Source of the DNA: Petrosia ficiformis
Taxonomy: Eukaryota; Porifera; Demospongiae; Haplosclerida; Petrosiidae
NCBI GenBank assembly: GCA_947044365.1
Contig: OX345636.1
Location: forward strand, 31,940,966-32,004,965
Direction: 5' to 3'
Length of the DNA: 64,000 nucleotides
This document shows, in pieces, positions 46,507 to 59,500 of this stretch. Every line of letters begins with the position of its first letter. Positions within the stretch are counted from its first letter, which is position 1. A program made the translations under genes and the position numbers. The notes under the pieces are model-generated. The model searched no databases and was not told the DNA's origin. It saw nothing but the letters and a program-made list of their open reading frames with translations.

Positions 46507-47075
46507 TAGTGTTGTTTTAGTATTTAAATATTGTTTTAGTTATGATTTTAGTTATAGTTCAGAGTTTCAAAATCTTGTTGATTTTCTTATAGTTTTAGTA
46601 ACAAATCGAAAAATGCTGTTTTAGTTCTGGTTCCAAACTTGAGAGAAGTTTTGATTCTGATTCAGTTCCCGTTATAAATTTTTTAAATGTTATTGATTTT
46701 GATTTTGTTCCTGGTTTTTGATTAGTTTTTGATAACTCATTAAGTAATGAATGAAATTAAACTTTTGAATGAATGATCCAACTACTACTATTACACATGT
46801 ACATATTAATGTACTTCTTGTTAAGTAACGATCAGTGAATTGAAAAATGTGGTGTATTGCGATATCTGTTGTAGAATTGTTAGCTCTAAGATACGAATTA
46901 ATAGATTTCATTTTAGTTCTGTTCTAGTTCTAGTTCACAATCCAACAATGGTTTTAGTTATGATTTAGTTCTGGGTCTAAGTTTCAAATAATTTTTAGTT
47001 ATAGATTAGTTCCGAGAGCTAAAATTGAAAAGGGGTATTTTTGGTTTTAGTACCGATAGAACTAAAACAACACGA
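46507..47075. mobile_element. hAT-type MITE, copy 4
   Basis: Block II counterpart of the element at 12,343; ATATGTAC at 46,499-46,506 and 47,076-47,083. Confidence 0.85.
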
Positions 47076-47277
47076 ATATGTACATACCCTGTATGTACAT
47101 ATAACCCACTGAAATGTTATGAATATTACATGTACATGCATACATGTTATGATACACACACACATGCGCATACATATCTACATTCACACATAGCAATACA
47201 AGTTCATTTGCCAAAATAACATTTTCTTACATTGTCTTCTTGGTGGTCGATATCCACCCCCTCCTCCTACTTCCCCA

Positions 47278-48258
47278 ATTGGTAAGTAATCTCTTCTGGA
47301 ATATGTTTTACTCTGAGAGTATGAAAATTAATACTAGTAAACTAACCAAAACGACAGATACAAATAGGTGACTGATTATGCTCTAATCTATACATTTATT
47401 AGTATGTGGGACTCATTACAGGCAACATGCACGGGACAAGCACTATGTGCTCTAAGAAGAATCTTTCAGCTGCTTTATGGTGCTTTGAAGTCATTTATCA
47501 ATTACAGAACTCATGTTCGTACTTAAATACTTTAGTAAGTGTTGTTAAGCACATTTAAAACACTTTTTAATACTTAGGTCAGCTATGTGTCTGTCTCTCT
47601 CTACTAAGCTAGTTCACTAGTTGATTCTCACAACTGCTATACACGTTCCGTCATATCTATCTAGGTGTGTAGTACTGTCTACATGTATACATTTAGTTAT
47701 AACTTTAAACTCCTCCCACTGTTTAATTTTCTCATTCGCTCTTTCTCTTGTTGCTATAAAGATAGAAAACAATAAATGAAAGCCAAATAATTACATTCAG
47801 TGGAGATGACTATTGAGCCTTATTAACATGGTAGACTTTTTATAATAAAAACTGAATGTTTCGACCCGAAGGTGTTCTTCAGTAGTACATGTATATAATT
47901 ACATGTTCAAAACAAATTAAGTGTTCAGCAGATCCTTCTTATTAATGACCTTTCAGAGTTCAAACTTACTTTTAATCAATATTTCCTAATATACATATAC
48001 ATGTGTGCATATGTCTGACAATGTAAAATTAATAATTATATTTATGTATTTCAAATATATAAATTCAGGCACCTTCAATGGTTAACTTAATATTTCATCC
48101 TTGAAGAGCAAGTATTGCATTCCACATTTAACTGGCTTCTTAAAATTGCTCATCAAGAGTGGAGATATGCATTACCATGGTTACGTACACATGGATTTAC
48201 ACCTTCATTTTCACCACAAATTTGCATACTCCTCCTATATTAATACATGAATAATAAA
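47278..48258. other. Low-copy AT-rich DNA, block II
   Basis: Counterpart of 13,113-14,083 with scattered substitutions and small indels. No gene recognised. Confidence 0.4.
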
Positions 48259-48363
48259 CTAAAGCCACACTTCTTCCACCTCAGTTTGATGTATGGCGGT
48301 CTGTTCATCTAAAGAATGTTGCATTTTCTCTTTCGCTCTCATCATAGCATCTTGATCACTCAG
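48259..48363 (-). CDS. Candidate terminal exon, block II copy
   Basis: Identical to 14,084-14,188 (LSDQDAMMRAKEKMQHSLDE and following, to TAG). Absence of change here, while flanking DNA has substitutions, is compatible with coding but also with recent duplication. Confidence 0.28.
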   Translation of the reverse strand: MSDQDAMMRAKEKMQHSLDEQTAIHQTEVEEVWL

Positions 48364-48944
48364 CTTTTACAGCATCTACAAAACAAACATTAATCATGCT
48401 ATAACAATTTAGAAATCCCAAATAACAAGGGATGATTTTGGATTTAATTCTTTGACTTTCAAGAAAGAATCTAAACATTACAAGAATATACTTAAAAACT
48501 CATCTAAGGTTGGGCAATCATTCAATTATACATCCATAATTATTGCAATTAATAATTGTATTTCTACTTTACTTGCAATACTGCAAACTAAATAATTATT
48601 ATTCCTATTTTACGGCTTAATCACAATTATCACATCAAGTACTTATTACAAGTTATAAAATCACTCAACTCTAAACTAACCAAAGTTCTGTTGTTCCTCC
48701 CATTCTAATCGTAACTTAAATACATAAAATCACTCAACCCTAAATCATCATCTGTCTATCTATCCATCCATCTATCCATCTATCCTTATTCCTATTCATG
48801 ATTTAGTCATCCTTCTAGATATGTCCATCCCAAAACTTTTTCAGAGTTGCACATGCATATACTTATACAGATTACAGGATTGTGTTATACAACCTATATT
48901 CCATAATTGAAAATGCAGATCCAATCTGATATCATTGTCTATAC

Positions 48945-49165
48945 TTTAGCATTAATCTAGTCACAGGAATGGGGCTTTAACATTAATCTAGTCACAGGAA
49001 AGGGACTTTAGCATTAATCTAGTTATAGCAATGGGGGAGCTTTAACATTACTCTAGACATAGGAATGGGGGTTTCAATATTGATAGGTTTAACATTAATC
49101 TAGTCATAGGAATGGGGAGTTTTAATATTAATCTAGTCATAGGAATGGGAGCTTTAACATGAATC
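48945..49165. repeat. 31-bp minisatellite, block II
   Basis: Counterpart of 14,770-15,020 with about one unit fewer and a shortened G run. Confidence 0.88.
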
Positions 49166-49189
49166 ATGGATGTCATGCAGCATAAAGTA

Positions 49190-49788
49190 CTAAAGCTCAT
49201 TCACATTCGCCTTGTCCTCAGAAAAATGTTTATAACTTTAGTTTGGAATGACCAACAATCTTTTTAGCTGCACCATTTTCATATAATTATCCTTCCCGTT
49301 CTTTTTTGTGCATGTCAAATTTCAATCAATTACTTCGTTATTGAGTTACAGTATAATCATGTATTAACCTTAAATCATACATTATAGTACATATAAAGTC
49401 ATCACATCATAATTTTGAGGAATATAGTGAATGTGAACAGACTTTAGTGGAACCCCCCTATTCTGGACGCTATTCAGAGTGGGACCAAGTAAACTGTCCT
49501 GAGATTACAGTAATTGTCCTCATTTCAAGGCTGAGCATTTCAAAGTTTTCACACTATTTGGAAACTGAGTAGGTCCACAGCTAATTTAAAGCCTGAAGAC
49601 CATGGCTGGGGATGAGACTAGTGGTAAATATAATTTGATGACATGGTTGCTCAATACAATTACCCGACTAACCATAAATCCGGCTCATTATTGAACATGA
49701 CTATTTTTTTTTACCACAACCCCACCCTACTTTTAAACCTTAGGCTTAGCCCTTGGTTTCCAAATAGCCAATTGGTATGTAATCTATG

Positions 49789-49823
<35 letters not shown>

Positions 49824-50536
49824 GCATACCCGGTTTGGGATTAGGTGTCCTCATTTCAAGATCTTTCAATAGAGAGCCAGGTTCCATTCTTGCTTCAGTG
49901 ATATACGATTGAGTGGGTGTCTGTCCTTCTCGGATACATTTGAGGGTAGTTTTTTGATGTAACCATTTGCTAACTGTAAATAGAAGTTGATGTGTTCACT
50001 TCTATAAATAAAAGCCACATCCAACCCTAACTAACAATGATACTGCCTATAGCTACAATGTGAATGGGCACTACAGCTTTCCCTTGTCCTGGTAATTAGT
50101 CCATTTCACTTAATTAATCACTATCAGACATATATGTAGCAGAGGTAGTCCAGCTGGCAAGCTGTGATTAACAATGATGTATTATTTAATACTTCACACA
50201 GGAGTACAGTACCTGACTTAATTCACTTTACATATTATCATGAGACCTACACTTTATTAAAGCGATCGTCAACTGTACTTCTAAGTAGTACTATAGTACT
50301 ACCTTGTATTGTAATCATAGTAATGTGTGAATTCCCTTTACATTTATACAATGTATGTGATAGATAGCATAGTACTAACATGTAATACTGTGTAGTACAT
50401 AAGTACAGTGTACTTCACTCAAAACGTACACTGTAGTCCATGGACTTACAGTGATAGTATGTAAACTTAATAATGTCAGGTACTGTATATCAGTATGTAA
50501 TTATTTATTTATCTGATTGTGTGTACACACTACCAG
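49190..50536. other. Low-copy DNA with family D repeat, block II
   Basis: Counterpart of 15,050-16,393, including the dispersed repeat (49,190-49,430) and an (AT)n tract at 49,791-49,820. No gene recognised. Confidence 0.4.
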
Positions 50537-50566
50537 CTAAGAAGAGAAAGATTGATGATAATGAGG
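50537..50566 (+). pseudogene. Truncated copy of candidate exon a
   Basis: The first 30 bp of exon a (acceptor CTACCAG, then codons for KKRKIDDNE) are present. At 50,566 the sequence changes to ACTACATGTAGG and 21-bp satellite. The exon is cut in mid-codon run, so this copy cannot be spliced as in block I. Confidence 0.5.
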
Positions 50567-53500
50567 ACTACATGTAGGACCAAATTAGAGTCATCTATGA
50601 CCCAAGAGGAGTCCAACATGAGTCCACTAGGACCCAACAGGAGTCCAATAAGAGTCCACTAGGACCCTTTACGAGTCCACTACGACCCAAGAGGAGTCCA
50701 CTAGGATGCAAAATGAGTCCACTAGGACCCATTAGGAGTCCACTAGGACCCACTAGGAGTCCACTAGGACCCATTAGGATTCCACTAGAACGCAATAGGA
50801 GTCCAGTAGGACCTATTAGGAGTCCAATAGGAAACATCATGTGTCCTTTGGGACCCATTAGGAGTCCACAAGAACCCACCAGGAGTCCAATGGTAGTGCA
50901 ATAGGACACATTAGGAGTCCACTACGACTCAATATGAGTCCACTAGGACCCATTACGAGTCCCCTAGGACCCAATAGGAGTCCAATAAGAGTCCACTAGG
51001 ACATAATATGAGTCCAATAGGATCCAATAGGAGTCCACTAGGACAAATTAGGATTCCACTAGGATGCAATAGGAGTCTACTTGGACCAAATATGAGTACA
51101 ATAGGAGTCCACTAGAACCCAATAGAAGTCCCATAGGAGTCCACTAGGACCCTTTAGGAGTCCAAATAAGACCAAATAGGAGTCTTCTAGGAGCCATTAG
51201 GAGTCCACCAGGACCCAATAGGAGTCCAATACGACCCCATAGGAGTCTAATAGGAGTGCACTAGGTCCAATAAGGAATCCACTAGGACCAGTCCTCTAGG
51301 ACCCAATAGTAGTCCAACAGGAGTCCACTTCGACCCAATAGGAGTCCAATAAGAGTCCACTAGGACCCTTTATGAGTCCAGTACAACCAAAGAGGAGTCC
51401 ACTAGGACGCAAAATGAGTCCACTAGGACCCATTAGGCATCCACTAGGACCCAATAAGAGTCCTCTAGGACGCAATAGTAGTCCAACAGGAGTCCACTTC
51501 GACCCAATAGGAGTCCAATAAGAGTCCACTAGGACCCTTTATGAGTCCACTACGACCAAAGAGGAGTCCATTAGGACCCAAAATGAGTACACTAGGACCC
51601 ATTAGGCGTACCCATTAGGAATCCACTAGGACCCAATCGGAATCCAATAGGACACAAGAGGAGTCCAATAGGACCCAACAGGTGTCCATTTGGACACATT
51701 AGGAGTCCACAAGGACCCAAATGGAGTCCAATAGGTGTCCAATAGGACCCAATAGGACCCAATATGAGTCCACTAAGACCCATTAGGAGTCAACTAGTAC
51801 CCAATAGGAGTCCACTAGGACCCCACAGGAGTCCATTAGGATCCAATATGAGTCCACTAGGACTCATTAGGAGTCCACAAGGACCCAAAAGGAGTCCAAT
51901 AGGAGTCCACTAGGACACAATGGGAGTCCAATAGGACCCAATATGAGTCCACTAGGACCCAATAGGAGTCCACTAGCACCGAACAGGAGTGCAATAGGAC
52001 ACATTAGGAGTCCTGTACGACCCATTATGAGTCCACTAGGACCCATTAGGTGTCCACTACGACACAATACGAGTCCAATAACAGTCCACTAGGACATAAT
52101 ATGAGTCCACTAGGACCCAATAGGAGTCCACTAGGTCAAATTAGGATTCCACTAGGACGCAATAGGAGTCTACTTGGACCAAATAAGAGTACAACAGGAG
52201 TCAACTAGGACCCAATAGGAGTCCAATAGGAGTCCACTAGGATCCCACTAGAACACAATAGGAGTCCAGTAGGACCAAATAGGAGTCCAATAGGAGTCCA
52301 ATAGGACCCAATATGAGTCCAATATGAGTCCAATAGGACCCAATAGGAGTCTACTTTGACCAAGTACGAGTCAATTAGAACCCAATAGTTGTCCTATAGG
52401 AGTCCAGTAGGATCCATTAGGAGTACACTAGGACCCAATAGGAGTCCCCTAGGACCCAATAGGAGTCCATTAGGACCCAATAGGAGTCCATTAGGACCCA
52501 ATAGGAGTCCAATATGAGTCCACTAGGACATATAAGGAGTCCACTAGGACCCATTAGGATTCCACTAGAACACAATAGGAGTCCAGTACGACCAAATAGG
52601 AGTCCAATAGGAGTCCAATAGGACCCAATAGGAGTCCAATAGGAGTCCAATATGACCCAATAGGAGTCCAGTAAGACACATAAGGAGTACAATAGGACCC
52701 AATAGGAGTCTGCTATGACCAATTACGAGTCAATTAGAACACATTAGTTGTCCAATAGGAGTCCAGTAGGACCCATTAGGAGTACACTAGGACCCAATAG
52801 GAGTCCACTAGGACACAATAGGAGTCCAATAGGAGTCCAATAGGACCCAATAGGAGTCCAGTAAGACTAATAAGGAGTACAATAGGATAAATTAGGATTC
52901 CACTAGGACGCAATAGGAGTCTACTTGGACCCAGTAGGAGTCCAAAAGGAGTCCACTAGGACCAAATAGGAGTCCACTAGGGCAAATTAGGATTCCACGA
53001 GGACGCAATAGGTGTCTAATTGGACCCAATAGGCATCCAATAAGACTCAACTAGGACCCACTAGGAGTCCACTAGGACCCAATAGGAGTCCAACAGAAGT
53101 CCATTAGTACCAATAACGAGTCTTATAGTACCCATTTGGATTCAGCAAGAACCCAATAGGAGTCCAGTAGGACACAATAGGAGTCCAATAGGAGTTAAAT
53201 AGGACACAATAGGAGTCCAGTATGACACATAAGGAGTATAGAGGACCTAATAGGAGTCTGCTAGGACCCATTACGAGTCAATTAGAACCCAATAGTTGTC
53301 CAATAGGAGTCCAGTAGGACGCATTAGGAGTAAACTAGGACCCAATAGCAGTCCACTTTGGACCCATTCGGAATCCACCAGGACCCAATATGAGTCCACT
53401 AGGACACAATAGGAGTCCATTAGTACTCATTAGGAGTCCACAAGCACACAATAGGAGTCCAATAGGACCCATTAGGAGCCAAATACGACCCAACATGTGT

Positions 53501-56500
53501 CCATTGGGACCCATTAGGAGTCCACAAGGACCCAAAAGTAGTCCAATAGGAGTCCACTAGGACACAACAGGAATCCACTAGAAGTCCACTAGAACCCAAA
53601 CGTTGTCGACTAGGAACCAACAGTAGTCCAATAGGATACCACTAAGACCCAATAGGAGTCCTCTAGGACCTAAACGGAGTCCAATTGGAGTCCACTAGGA
53701 CCCATTAGGAGTCCACTAGTACCCAATAGGAGTATTCTAGGACCCATTAGGAGTCCATTTGGACCCAATAGGAGTCCACTAGCACCCATTAGGAGCCCAC
53801 TAGGACCCAATATGAGTCCACTAGGACCCATTAGGAGTCCAATAGTACCCACTAGGAGTCCACTAGGACAAAATAGGAGTCCAATAGGAGTCCACTAGGA
53901 CCCTTTAGGAGTCCACTAGGACCCAAATTTTTCCACAAGGACCAATAAGGAGTCCACTACGACCCATGAGTATTCCACTAGAACCAAATAAGAGTCCACT
54001 AGGATCCAATAGTTGTCCAATAGGAGTCCAGTAGGACCCATTAGGAGTACACTGGGACCCAATATGAGTCAGCTAGGACCCATTAGGAGCCCACTAGGAC
54101 CCAATATGAGTCCACTAGTACCCAAAAGGAGTATTCTAGGACCCATTAGGAGTCCAATAGGACCCAACAGGAGTCCATTTGGACCCAATAGGAGTCCACT
54201 AGCACCCATTAGGAGCCCAATATGAGTCCACTAGGACCCATTAGGAGTCCAATAGTACCCACTAGGAGTCCACTAGGACAAAATAGGAGTCCAATAGGAG
54301 TCCACTAGGACCCTTTAGGAGTCCACTAGGACCCAAATTTTTCCACAAGGACCAATAAGGAGTCCACTACGACCCATGAGTATTCCACTAGAACCAAATA
54401 AGAGTCCACTAGGATCCAATAGTTGTCCAATAGGAGTCCAGTAGGACCCATTAGGAGTACACTGGGACCCAATATGAGTCAGCTAGGACCCATTAGGAGC
54501 CCACTAGGACCCAATATGAGTCCACTAGGACCCATTAGGAGTCCAATAGTACCCACTAGGAGTCCACAAGCACACAATAGGAGTCCAATAGGACCCATTA
54601 GGAGCCAAATACGACCCAACATGTGTCCATTGGGACCCATTAGGAGTCCACAAGGACCCAAAAGTAGTCCAATAGGAGTCCACTAGGACACAACAGGAAT
54701 CCACTAGGAGTCCACTAGAACCCAAACGTTGTTGACTAGGAACCAACAGTAGTCCAATAGGATAACACTAAGACCCAATAGGAGTCCTCTAGGACCTAAA
54801 CGGAGTCCAATTGGAGTCCACTAGGACCCATTAGGAGTCCACTAGTACCCAATAGGAGTATTCTAGGACCCATTAGGAGTCCAATAGGACCCAACAGGAG
54901 TCCATTTGGACCCAATAGGAGTCCACTAGCACCCATTAGGAGCCCACTAGGACCCAATATGAGTCCACTAGGACCCATTAGGAGTCCAATAGTACCCACT
55001 AGGAGTCCACTAGGACAAAATAGGAGTCCAATAGGAGTCCACTAGGACCCTTTAGGAGTCCACTAGGACCCAAATTTTTCCACAAGGACCAATAAGGAGT
55101 CCACTACGACCCATGAGTATTCCACTAGAACCAAATAAGAGTCCACTAGGATCCAATAGTTGTCCAATAGGAGTCCAGTAGGACCCATTAGGAGTACACT
55201 GGGACCCAATATGAGTCAGCTAGGACCCATTAATAGTCCACTATAACTAAATAGGAGTCCACTATTACCGTCCACTAGTACCCATAAAGAGTCTATTCGG
55301 ACCCATTAGGAGTCCAGTAGCACCCAATAGGAGTCCAATAGGAGTCCAACAGGACCCAATAGAAGTCCAATAGGATTCATTAGGAGTCCACTAGGACCCA
55401 ATAGAAGTCCACTAGGACCCAATAGGAGTCCAATACGACCCAAACGGAGTCCATTGGGACCCAATAGGAGTCCACAAGGACCCATTAGGAGTCCACAAGT
55501 ACCCAACAGGAGTCTAATAGAAGTTCACTAGGACACAGAAGGAGTCCACTAGGAGTCCAATAGGACCCAACAGGAGTCCAATAGAATTCCACTAAGACCA
55601 ATAACGAGTCCAATAGGACCCATTAATATTCCACTAGAACCCAATAGGAGTCCAGTAGGACTCAAAAGGAGTACAATAGGAGTCCAATAGGACCCAATAG
55701 GAGTCCATTAGGACACCTAAGGAGTGCAATAGGACCCAATATGAGTTTGCTAGGACGCAATACGAGTCAATTAGAACCCAATAGTTGTCCAATAGGAGTA
55801 ATTTAGGACCCATTAGGATTACACTACGACCCAAAAGACGTCCGATAGGACCCAATAGTAGCCACTAGGATCCATTAGGAGACCAATTGGATGCAAAAGG
55901 AGACCCATTAGGAGTCAGCTAGGACCCATTAGGAGTCCACTAGGACCCGATAGGAATCCAATGGGAAAAAGCAGGAGTCATTTGGGACCCAATAGGAGTC
56001 CTATACGACCCATTAGGAGTCCACTAGGACACATAAGGAGTACAAGAGGACCCAATAGGAGTCTGGTATGACCCATTACGAGTCAATTAGAAACCAATAG
56101 TTGTTCGATAGGAGTCCAGTAGGACGCATTAGGAGTACACTAGGACCCAATAGGAGTCCACTAGGACCCATTAGGAGTCCATTAGCACCCAAAAGGTGTC
56201 CATTAGGACCCAATAGTAATCCACTATGACCCAATAGGAGTCCACTAGGACACAATAGGAGTCAAATAAGACCCAACAGGAGTCGAATTGGACGCAAGAA
56301 TAGTCCACTAGGACAAAATAGGAGTACACTTTCGACCCATTAGGAGTCTACTAGTACCCAATACGAGTCCACTAGGACACAATAGGAGTCCACTAGTTCT
56401 CATTAGGAGTCCACTAGCACCCAACAGGAGTCCAGTAGGACACCTAAGGAGTACAATAGGAGTCCACTAGGACCCATTATGAGTCCAATAGGCGTCCACT

Positions 56501-59500
56501 AGGACCCTTTAGGAGTCCACTAGGACCCAATCGGAGTCCAATAGAACCCAATATGAGTCCACTAGGACCCAATCGGAGTCCAATAGGACTCATTAGGAGT
56601 CGAATAGGACACAATAAGAGTCCACTAGGACAAATTAGGATTCCAGTAGGACGCAATAGGAGTCTACTTGGACCCAATAGGAGTCCGCTAGGACCCAATA
56701 AGAGTCCTCTAGGACCCAATAGTAGTCCAACAGGAGTCCACTTCGACCCAATAGGAGTCCAATAAGAGTCCACTAGGACCCTTTAAGAGTCCACTACGAC
56801 CAAAGAGGAGTCCATTAGGACCCAAAATGAGTACACTAGGACCCATTAGGCGTCCACTAGGACCAATTAGGAATCCACTAGGACCCAATCGGAATCCAAT
56901 AGGACCCAAGAGGAGTCCAATAGGACTCAACAGGTGTCCATTGGGACACATTAGGAGTCCACAAGGACCCAAATGGAGTCGAATAGGAGTCCAGTAGGAC
57001 ACAATAGGAGTCCATTAGGACCTAATAGGAGTCCACTAGGAAAAATTAGAATTCCAGTAGGACGAAATGGGAGTCTACTTCGACCCAATATGAGTCCAAT
57101 AAGAGTCCACTAGGACCCATTAGGAGTCCACTAGGACCCATTAGCATTCTAATAGAACCCAAAAGTTGTCTACTAGGAACCAATAGCAGTCCAATAGGAG
57201 TAATAAGAGTCATCTATGACTCAAGAGGAGTCCAACATGACTCCACTAGGACCCAACAGGAGTCCAATAAGAGTTTACTAGGACCCTTTACGAGTCCACT
57301 ACAACCAGAGAGGAGTCCACTAGGACGCAAAATGAGTCCACTAGGACCCTTTAAGAGTCCACTAGGACCCAATAAGACTCCTCTAGGACCCAATAGTAGT
57401 CCAGTAGGACCCAATAGGAGTACAATAGCAGTCATATAGGAGTCTTTAGGAGTCCTCTAGGACCCAATAGGAGTCTTCAGTACCCTTTAGGATTCCAATA
57501 GAACCCAATAGGCGTCCAGTAGAACACGATAGGAGTCCAGTAGGACACATTAGGGTTACAATAGGACCCAATAGGAGTCTGTTAGGACCCATTACGAGTC
57601 TATTATAACCCAATAGTTGTCCAATAGGAGTAATGTAGGACCCATTAGGAGTACACTAGGTCCCAATTAGAGTAGGCTAGGACCCATTAGGACTCCATTA
57701 GAACCCAATAGGAGTCCACTAGCACCCAATAGGTGTACACTAGGACCAAATAGGAGTCCACTAAGGCCAATTAGGAGTCCAATAGGACCCAACATGTGTC
57801 ATTTGGGACCCATTAGGAGTCCACAAGGACCCAACGTGAGTCCAATAAGAGTCCAATAGGACACAATAGGATTCCAGTATGACACAATAGGAGTCTACTT
57901 GGACCCAATAGGAGTCAACTAGGACCCATTAAGTGTCCACTGGGACACCTTAGGATTACACTAGAACCCAAAAGTTGTCGACAAGGAAACAATAGCAGTC
58001 CAGTAGGAGTCCGCTAGGACCCAGTACGAGTCCTCTAGGACCCAATAGGAGTCCAATAGGAGTCCACTAGGACCAAATAGGAGTCAGATAGGTGTTCACT
58101 AGAACCAATAAGGAGTCCACTAGAACCAATAAGGAGTCCACTAGGATCCATTAGGATTCCACTAGAAGTCCACTAGGACCCAATATTAGTCAAATAGGTG
58201 TCCAATAGGACCCAATATGAGTCCACTAGGACCCATTAGGAGTCAACTAGTACCCAATAGGAGTCCACTAGGACCCAACAGGAGTCCATTAGGATCCAAT
58301 ATGAGTCCACTAGGACCCATTAGGAGTCCACAAGGACCCAAAAGGAGTCCAATAGGAGTCCACTAGGACAGTCCAATAGGACCCAATATGAGTCCACTAG
58401 GACCCAATAGGAGTCCACTAGCACCGAACAGGAGTGCAATAGGACACATTAGGAGTCCTGTACGACCCATTATGAGTCCACTAGGACCCATTAGGTGTCC
58501 ACTAGGACCAAATAGGAGTCCACTACGACCCAATAGGAGTCTAATAGCAGTCCACTAGGAGCCATTAGGATTCCACTAGAACACAATAGGAGTCCAGTAC
58601 GACCAAATAGGAGTCCAACAGGAGTCCACTAGGACCCAATACGAGTCCAATATGAGTCCAATAGGACCCAATAGGAGTCCATTAAGGCATATAAGGAGTA
58701 CAATAGGACCCAATAGGAGTCTACTTTGACCAATTACGACTCAATTAGAACCCAGTAGTTGTCCTATAGGAGTCCAGTAGGATCCATTAGGAGTACACTA
58801 GGACCCAATAGGAGTCCACTAGGACCCAATAGGAGTCCATTAGGACCCAATAGGAGTCCAATATGAGTCCACTAGGACATATAAGGAGTCCACTAGGACC
58901 CATTAGGATTCCACTAGAACACAATAGGAGTCCAGTACGACCAAATAGGAGTCCAACAGGAGTCCAATAGGACCCAATACGAGTCCAATATGAGTCCAAT
59001 AGGACCCAATAGGAGTCCATTAAGGCATATAAGGAGTACAATAGGACCCAATAGGAGTCTACTTTGACCAATTACGACTCAATTAGAACCCAATAGTTGT
59101 CCTATAGGAGTCCAGTAGGATCCATTAGGAGTACACTAGGACCCAATAGGAGTCCACTAGGACCCAATAGGAGTCCATTAGGACCCAATAGGAGTCCAAT
59201 ATGAGTCCACTAGGACATATAAGGAGTCCACTAGGACCCATTAGGATTCCACTAGAACACAATAGGAGTCCAGTACGACCAAATAGGAGTCCAATAGGAG
59301 TCCAATAGGGCCCAATAGGAGTCCAATAGGAGTCCAATAGGACCCAATAGGAGTCCAGTAAGACACATAAGGAGTACAATAGGACCCAATAGGAGTCCAT
59401 TGGACCAAATAGGAGTAAACTAGGACCAATTAGGATTCCACAAGGATCCTGAAGGAGTCGACTAGGACCCAATAGGAGTCCAATGGGAGTCGACTAGGAC

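Larger units (their letters stand above)
35133..50566. repeat. Segmental duplicate of 853-16,423 (block II)
   Basis: Near-identical to block I. The offset is 34,280 at the left and 34,143 at the right. Main differences: no 2.6-kb insertion at 44,488; 72-bp array about 4.1 kb plus remnant instead of 2.2 kb; a 392-bp hAT-type element in that array; one extra 100-bp satellite unit at about 46,262. The homology ends in the middle of candidate exon a (16,423 / 50,566). Confidence 0.95.
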
